DNA of 64,000 bases from an uncultured Eubacteriales bacterium (GTDB lineage: Bacteria > Bacillota > Clostridia > Christensenellales > UBA1242): the NCBI GenBank assembly GCA_900551855.1, contig URXM01000003.1:62001-126000 (forward strand). Direction: 5' to 3'. Positions 59,108-64,000 of this stretch are shown piece by piece (the stretch's first letter is position 1; every line of letters starts with the position of its first letter). Below the pieces are notes generated by a model. It was not told the DNA's origin, ran no database searches, and worked only from the letters and a program-made list of their open reading frames with translations. The position numbers were made by a program, and so were the translations under genes.

Positions 59108-60403
59108 TTATAATACATACTTTTTCAAATCGAACTTCTTTTGTCTGTCTTTAAAGACATTATTTACATAATTCTTGTCAATTATCACATCAAGCATAGG
59201 ATGTTCGCCAGTTGCGTTGAAAGAAACATCTTCCAAAAGTGCTTCCATAATTGTATGAAGTCTTCTTGCCCCCAAGTCTTCACTTGTTTCGTTTTCTCTT
59301 TCAGCCATTTCTGCAATTTCATCAAGTGCATCGTCTTTAAATACCAAATTTATATTATCAACTTTCAAAAGATTTGCATATTGAAGCGTCACAGCGTTTT
59401 TAGGTGTGCTCAAAATCTTCTTAAAATCATCTTTTGTCAAACTTTCAAGTTCTACCCTGATAGGGAATCTACCTTGAAGTTCTGGAATCATATCTTCCAT
59501 TTTTGCAACATGGAATGCCCCTGCAGCAATAAACAATATGAAATCTGTTTTTACATTGCCATATTTTGTTGGAACAGTACTTCCTTCAACAATAGGCAAA
59601 ATATCTCTTTGAACACCTTCTCTAGACACATCGGCGCTGTTTGTAGCCTGACTTTTGCCGATAATCTTGTCAATTTCATCAATGAAGATGATCCCCTGTT
59701 CTTCAGCCAAAGAGATTGCTTCTTCGTTTACATTGTCCATATCAATGATCTTGTCAGCTTCTTCTTGAAGCAAAGCTTCTCTTGCGTGTTTAACAGTCAT
59801 TTTCTTCTTTTTATGTCTTTGTGGAGCCAAACCATCAAACATAGAGCCAAGATTTATTTCATTTCCACCAAATGCCATCATTGGTTTTGGAGTTTCAAGA
59901 ACTTGAACTTCAATGACTTCATCTTCGCACTTTCCGCTATGCAATTCTTCAAACAAGTCATCTCTGTTGACTTCAACCATTGTGACTCTTCTGTTTTGGA
60001 AAAGAGCATCAACAATTTTGTTTTCAACAATAGGCATAACCTTATCTTCAACTTCTTTTTTCTTCTTGTCTTTTACCATTCTGACAGCCACTTCAACCAA
60101 ATCGCGAACCATGCTTTCAACATCTCTTCCAACATAGCCCACTTCGGTGTATTTTGTAGCTTCAACTTTTACAAATGGAGCTCCAACAAGTTTTGCAAGT
60201 CTTCTTGCTATTTCAGTTTTACCAACCCCAGTAGGACCACTCATAACAATGTTTTTTGGAGTGATTTCATCACGAACTTCAGTTGGCAACTTGCTTCTAC
60301 GATATCTGTTTCTAAGTGCAACAGCAACAGCTTTTTTTGCTTTTGTCTGTCCAACAATATATTTGTCCAACTCATTGACAATTTGTTTTGGTGTGTAATT
60401 CAT
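59108..60403 (-). CDS. hslU: ATP-dependent protease ATPase subunit HslU
   Basis: AAA+ unfoldase of the HslVU protease. Start MNYTPKQIVNELDKYIVGQ, Walker A GPTGVGKTEIARRL, Walker B IIFIDEIDKI, sensor FILFIAAGAFH, arginine finger ELQGRFPIRVEL, C-terminal FKDRQKKFDLKKYVL. 431 residues; the I domain (about 110-230) is intact. RBS AAAGGAG; 24 bases after hslV. Confidence 0.97.
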   Translation of the reverse strand: MNYTPKQIVNELDKYIVGQTKAKKAVAVALRNRYRRSKLPTEVRDEITPKNIVMSGPTGVGKTEIARRLAKLVGAPFVKVEATKYTEVGYVGRDVESMVRDLVEVAVRMVKDKKKKEVEDKVMPIVENKIVDALFQNRRVTMVEVNRDDLFEELHSGKCEDEVIEVQVLETPKPMMAFGGNEINLGSMFDGLAPQRHKKKKMTVKHAREALLQEEADKIIDMDNVNEEAISLAEEQGIIFIDEIDKIIGKSQATNSADVSREGVQRDILPIVEGSTVPTKYGNVKTDFILFIAAGAFHVAKMEDMIPELQGRFPIRVELESLTKDDFKKILSTPKNAVTLQYANLLKVDNINLVFKDDALDEIAEMAERENETSEDLGARRLHTIMEALLEDVSFNATGEHPMLDVIIDKNYVNNVFKDRQKKFDLKKYVL

Positions 60404-60427
60404 ATTTTACTCCTTTATTTTGAAAAA

Positions 60428-60967
60428 TTATAATTCTTCAACAATGATATTATCATTTGTAAACACGCAAATTTGACTTGCAATTTTAAGCGCATTATAA
60501 GCGATTTCTTTTGCAGACAAGTTTGTATATTGAACAAGTGCCTTAGCAGCAGCCAAAGCATAGTTTCCACCAGAACCTATTGCACAAACATCATCTTGAG
60601 GCTCGATAACATCACCTGTTCCGTCAACAATCAAAATTTGATTTTTGTCAGCAACAATCATCATAGCTTCAAGTTGTCTTCCTGCTTTACCTTCACGCCA
60701 AGTTTGAGCAAGTTCTACGGCACTTCTAAGCAAGTTTCCAGCAAATTTATTGAGCATTTCTTCAAATCTTTCACTCAAAGAAAAAGCATCAGGAACACTC
60801 CCCGCAAAGCCAATCACAACATTATTGTTGTAAATTCTTCTAACTTTTTTTGCATTACTTTTAAAGATTATGCTGTTTTGCATTGTGACTTGTCCATCAC
60901 CAGCAACACAGATTTTTCCATCTTTCTTTACTGCACATATAGTTGTCCCTCTAAAAATATTTTCCAT
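60428..60967 (-). CDS. hslV: ATP-dependent protease peptidase subunit HslV
   Basis: Proteasome-like peptidase. 179 residues: FRGTTICAVKKDGKICVAGDGQVTM is the family start, here with seven residues before the catalytic Thr of GTTI, so a short propeptide must be removed. KVRRIYNN and IGSGGNYALAAAKAL follow. Overlaps the trmFO homologue by 17 bases. Confidence 0.95.
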   Translation of the reverse strand: MENIFRGTTICAVKKDGKICVAGDGQVTMQNSIIFKSNAKKVRRIYNNNVVIGFAGSVPDAFSLSERFEEMLNKFAGNLLRSAVELAQTWREGKAGRQLEAMMIVADKNQILIVDGTGDVIEPQDDVCAIGSGGNYALAAAKALVQYTNLSAKEIAYNALKIASQICVFTNDNIIVEEL

Positions 60968-62312
60968 AAAATTTCTCCTTAAATTTTTCTATTTGAGATT
61001 TTGATAAAAATTTTTGAACTTCAACTTGTTTATTAAAAAATTGCAAGTCCAAATCTTCTTTATTGATTATATCATATTTTAAATTGAATAACCTAAAATT
61101 TACAACACTTTTTTTAAGTAAGTTCTCAAGGATAATACTTATACAAGTTTTTTCTCTTAAAAGTTCTACCCCCAGTTTGTTTTTTCTTTCAGCAATTATG
61201 TTGTAAGCACAATAATTTGCAAGAAGCAAAATTTCAAACGGATCAGCAAGCCCAGCTAGTCCTCCACAAACATAAATGTTGTCATGCCCCAAAATCTGTA
61301 AATTTTCGTTTAAGCAAGTTGGAGCAAGCAAATAAGTTTTCCTTTTGATTTTGCTGTATCTAACAATCTTACAATTTTTTAAAATGTCCATTGTTCGCAA
61401 AATTTTGTCTTGATCTTGATCATCAAAAGCCGAAAAGAATTCTTCCAAAATCAGGGCATTCTCTTTTTGATTATAACAGCATTTTAAACTTGCATAAGGT
61501 CTTTTGTTCTCGCTTATCTCTCCATTGAAATATGGTCTAAAAATGGCGTTTCTAAGCCCATTTAGTCCCCTTCTAGCAACACTCTCTACAGAGATTTGTT
61601 TTTCGTCCAAAATTTCAGATGGGAGTTCGTATTCTTTGTCTAGCGTTGTTATAGTTTGATAAAGATTTTGATATTCTTCTTCAGTCAAATTGACATAACA
61701 TTCATTTTTAGAAATGAAATTCAATTTTGACAAATCAACACTGCTTGCATCAATAACCAATTGTTCTGGTTGAAAATAACATATATGAAACTTTCCACCA
61801 ATAAACCTTGAAAGTTCATCAAGCAATGCTTTGCTTGTGTTGTGTCCTGTGGCAACAACTGTTGTTTCTGTTTCGTTTATTGTATCAATTGACATATTAA
61901 AAATCTTGATTTTAGGATTAGACTGCAACAATTCTTTAACTTTTTTCATAAATGCTTCCTCATAAACAAAGCCAAAATTGTTGAAGTCGTATCTTTTAGC
62001 AATAGAAACAATTGGACTGTTTAAACACTCCAATTCAAATTTCATATTATCAATCAAAAAAGTTTCGTAAATATCATCATAACTGTTTTCGTGACAAATT
62101 GGATCTTTTTCAATCTCTTCATTGTCACAGTCTTTTGATGATGATTTTAAATCTTTTTTATCCCTATCGTCGTTTTCATCAAAATTATTGTCAAAAATAT
62201 GCACATCAAAACCATTATTGGCAAGAATAAATGCCAACTCTGCTCCTGCCAACCCACAACCAACAATCTTTATTGGTTTCTTTGAAAATTTTGGTGTGAT
62301 ATTTTCTATCAT
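60951..62312 (-). CDS. Divergent TrmFO homologue
   Basis: Position (topA, then this gene, then hslVU) is that of trmFO, the folate- and FAD-dependent tRNA U54 methyltransferase. FAD loop IVGCGLAGAELAFILANNG (16-34), ELECLNS (94-100, for the usual ELVCSNS with one conserved Cys), VVATGHNTSKALL, YVNLTEEEYQ, and a late YVCGGLAGLADPFEILLLAN. But the second family cysteine (EGCMPIEVMAERG) is missing: the site reads DEKQISVESVARRG (236-249). An acidic insertion (about 43-80) is also unusual. 453 residues. Activity as a methyltransferase is doubtful. Confidence 0.8.
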   Translation of the reverse strand: MIENITPKFSKKPIKIVGCGLAGAELAFILANNGFDVHIFDNNFDENDDRDKKDLKSSSKDCDNEEIEKDPICHENSYDDIYETFLIDNMKFELECLNSPIVSIAKRYDFNNFGFVYEEAFMKKVKELLQSNPKIKIFNMSIDTINETETTVVATGHNTSKALLDELSRFIGGKFHICYFQPEQLVIDASSVDLSKLNFISKNECYVNLTEEEYQNLYQTITTLDKEYELPSEILDEKQISVESVARRGLNGLRNAIFRPYFNGEISENKRPYASLKCCYNQKENALILEEFFSAFDDQDQDKILRTMDILKNCKIVRYSKIKRKTYLLAPTCLNENLQILGHDNIYVCGGLAGLADPFEILLLANYCAYNIIAERKNKLGVELLREKTCISIILENLLKKSVVNFRLFNLKYDIINKEDLDLQFFNKQVEVQKFLSKSQIEKFKEKFYGKYF

Positions 62313-64000
62313 TGTTCTGATGGTACCTCATAACTACAAGATGAGCATTTTATTTTTTTACCTTTTTTGATAAGGTATTTGCCACATTGTGGGCATTTAT
62401 CTCCTGTTGGAATGTCCCAACTCATAAAGTTGCAACCCTCTTTATCTTCACAAGCATAAAAAGTTTTACCTCTTTTTGTTTTGAGAGCATAAACATTTTT
62501 GCCACATTGTGGGCATTTACCTACAGGTTTCTTTTCGCTATCTTCATAAGGTTTGATATTTCTGCATTTTGGGAAGTTTGAACAGCCCAAAAACTTTCCA
62601 TATCTTCCTTCTCTTATAACCATTTTATGACCGCATTTCTCGCATACAATGTCAGTTTCAATTGGTTGTGATTTCATAGTCACACTGCTTGCATCGGCCT
62701 TTTCAAGCAAATCTTTAAACCCATTCCAAAAACTGTCAACAACACTGTGCCAGTCGTCTTTGTTTTCTGCAATGTCATCCAAACGATTTTCCATATGTGC
62801 TGTGAATTTTACATTGATAACACCACGGAAAAACTTTTCAAGGTATTCGGTTATTTTTGTTCCAAGTTCTGTTGGAACAAGATATCTGCCTTCTTTTGTG
62901 CAATAGTTTCTTGCTGTCAAAATAGTAATAGTCGCAGCATAAGTTGCAGGACGACCTATTCCCTTTTCTTCCATAGCTTTGACCAAGCTTGCTTCTGTGT
63001 ATCTTGCAGGTGGTTTTGTGAATTTTTGTTCTTCTTTAATGTTTAAAACCTTAACAGTTTCGCCTTCATTCAAAACAGGAAGTTTGCTGATTTCTTGTTT
63101 TTCATCATCTGTATATTCTTTATATACTGCTGTATATCCAGCAAATTCAAGAGTTTTGCCAACTGCTTTGAAGTTGTAATCATTTACATTGAAAGTCACA
63201 TTTACATTTGAATACTCTGCATCACTCATTTGGCTGGCAATAAAACGTTCATAAATCAATTTATAAAGTCTGTAATTATCCTTTGTCAAAGAGTCCTTAA
63301 CCATCTCTGGAGTCACTTGCATAGAAATAGGCCTGATGGCTTCGTGAGCATCTTGTGCGTTTTTCTTTGTGGCATAGATATTTGGTTTTTCTGGAATATA
63401 ATTTTTGCCATATTTTTCAACAATAAAATCACGGCAAGCATTTTGTGCATCAGTCGAAACTCTTGTAGAGTCTGTTCTTATATAAGTAATAAGAGCAATC
63501 TTCCCCTCGCCCTTTACTTCAACGCCTTCATACAATTCTTGTGCTGAAGCAGTTGTTCTTTTCAAACTCATACCAAGTTTGTTTAACGCATCTTGTTGCA
63601 TAGTGCTTGTGGTAAATGGTGCAAGAGCGTGAGATTTTGTCTTTGTCTTTTTTATTGTTTCAACAACAAAATTTTGTCCTTTGATTGCAGACAAGATTTT
63701 TTCAACTTCTTCTTTGTTTGAAATTTTGATTTTTTTGTTTTTGTAAGAAGTCAAGTTTGATTTAAACTTAATTTGGTCCTTTTCATGTTCTGCAGAAACA
63801 GTCCAATATTCTTCTGGTTTAAATTCCTGAATTTCTTTTTCTCTGTCAACAACAAGTTTCAAAGCAACAGACTGAACTCTTCCAGCAGAAAGTTTTGGAG
63901 CAATTTTCTTTGAAAGAATAGGAGAAAGTTTATAACCCACGATTCTGTCCATTACTCTTCTTGCTTGTTGAGCATTGACCAAGTTTAGGTCAATAGCTCT
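62309..64000 (-). CDS. topA: DNA topoisomerase I, C-terminal part (partial)
   Basis: The frame is open to the right edge; the N-terminal Toprim domain is outside. Visible: RAIDLNLVNAQQARRVMDRI, SAGRVQSVALKLVVDREKEI, active-site Tyr in LITYIRTDSTRVS, GIGRPATYA, and three C-terminal zinc-ribbon repeats (CEKCGHKM, CPQCGKNV, CPQCGKYL). Relaxes negative supercoils. Its stop overlaps the next gene's start (ATGA). Reads minus strand, so the gene continues past 64000. Confidence 0.96.
   Translation of the reverse strand, partial: RAIDLNLVNAQQARRVMDRIVGYKLSPILSKKIAPKLSAGRVQSVALKLVVDREKEIQEFKPEEYWTVSAEHEKDQIKFKSNLTSYKNKKIKISNKEEVEKILSAIKGQNFVVETIKKTKTKSHALAPFTTSTMQQDALNKLGMSLKRTTASAQELYEGVEVKGEGKIALITYIRTDSTRVSTDAQNACRDFIVEKYGKNYIPEKPNIYATKKNAQDAHEAIRPISMQVTPEMVKDSLTKDNYRLYKLIYERFIASQMSDAEYSNVNVTFNVNDYNFKAVGKTLEFAGYTAVYKEYTDDEKQEISKLPVLNEGETVKVLNIKEEQKFTKPPARYTEASLVKAMEEKGIGRPATYAATITILTARNYCTKEGRYLVPTELGTKITEYLEKFFRGVINVKFTAHMENRLDDIAENKDDWHSVVDSFWNGFKDLLEKADASSVTMKSQPIETDIVCEKCGHKMVIREGRYGKFLGCSNFPKCRNIKPYEDSEKKPVGKCPQCGKNVYALKTKRGKTFYACEDKEGCNFMSWDIPTGDKCPQCGKYLIKKGKKIKCSSCSYEVPSEQ

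Noticed and set aside
59141..60433. A 430-codon open frame on the plus strand opposite hslU
   Set aside because: It mirrors a certain hslU gene, has low-complexity Phe/Ser/Asn content and no Shine-Dalgarno; long antisense frames are common here because of codon bias.

Overview
This is an AT-rich bacterial chromosome segment (roughly one third G+C by eye) packed with housekeeping genes in the order familiar from low-G+C Gram-positive bacteria. A complete spoIIIAA-AH sporulation operon, a long Bacillus/Clostridium-type SRP RNA with an Alu domain, the trmFO/hslVU/topA block and TTGACA-N17-TATAAT promoters (often with a TGn extension) all point to an endospore-lineage Bacillota, most likely an uncultured Clostridia-class organism. 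The class assignment is inference. No rRNA, tRNA, CRISPR array, prophage or transposase gene was seen.

Layout. 1-8.6 kb: end of an L7Ae-like gene, infB-rbfA-nrnA-truB, an endonuclease IV-like gene, an unknown protein, efp, and a divergent thymidine-kinase-like gene on the minus strand. 8.7-17.1 kb: lepA-hemW, ylxM-ffh, rpsP-khpA-rimM-trmD-rbgA-yraN-rplS. 17.1-27.3 kb: accessory region with a frame-split NUDIX gene, an AlkD-like gene, a fused ABC/FtsX transporter, a His-rich metal exporter, a DivIVA-like/lgt cluster, a Rho-like protein without a P-loop, an SDR and a DegV protein. 27.4-36.5 kb: lysS, nth, obg, yhbY, rsfS, arginine-phosphatase-like/rpiB, gapA and several unknowns. 36.5-36.8 kb: SRP RNA on the minus strand. 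36.9-47.9 kb: spoIIIA operon, asp23-nusB-xseA-xseB-proS and small membrane proteins. 47.9-56 kb: infC-rpmI-rplT, an rRNA methylase, yebC, ruvCAB, queA-tgt. 56.3-64 kb (minus strand): nifU-nifS, trx, tcdA, hslU-hslV, a divergent trmFO homologue and the C-terminal part of topA.

How the genes work together. Most serve translation and ribosome assembly (IF2, IF3, RbfA, RimM, RbgA, Obg, YhbY, RsfS, EF-P, EF4, five ribosomal proteins), tRNA modification (TruB, TrmD, QueA, Tgt, TcdA), co-translational targeting (Ffh, YlxM and the SRP RNA itself) and DNA repair (Nth, XseAB, RuvABC, an AlkD-like protein).

Most interesting points: a NUDIX gene split exactly at a U UUU UUA slippery heptamer followed by a hairpin; a Rho-architecture protein whose P-loop and Walker B are gone; a TrmFO homologue lacking one of its two conserved cysteines; a dispersed repeat family (TTGCATAATACACAATATG core) that sits between genes, supplies stop codons and also occurs inside two coding genes; a 78-bp MITE-like element built from the same termini; and three genes (rsfS, ruvC and a membrane-protein gene) whose promoters predict leaderless or nearly leaderless mRNAs.
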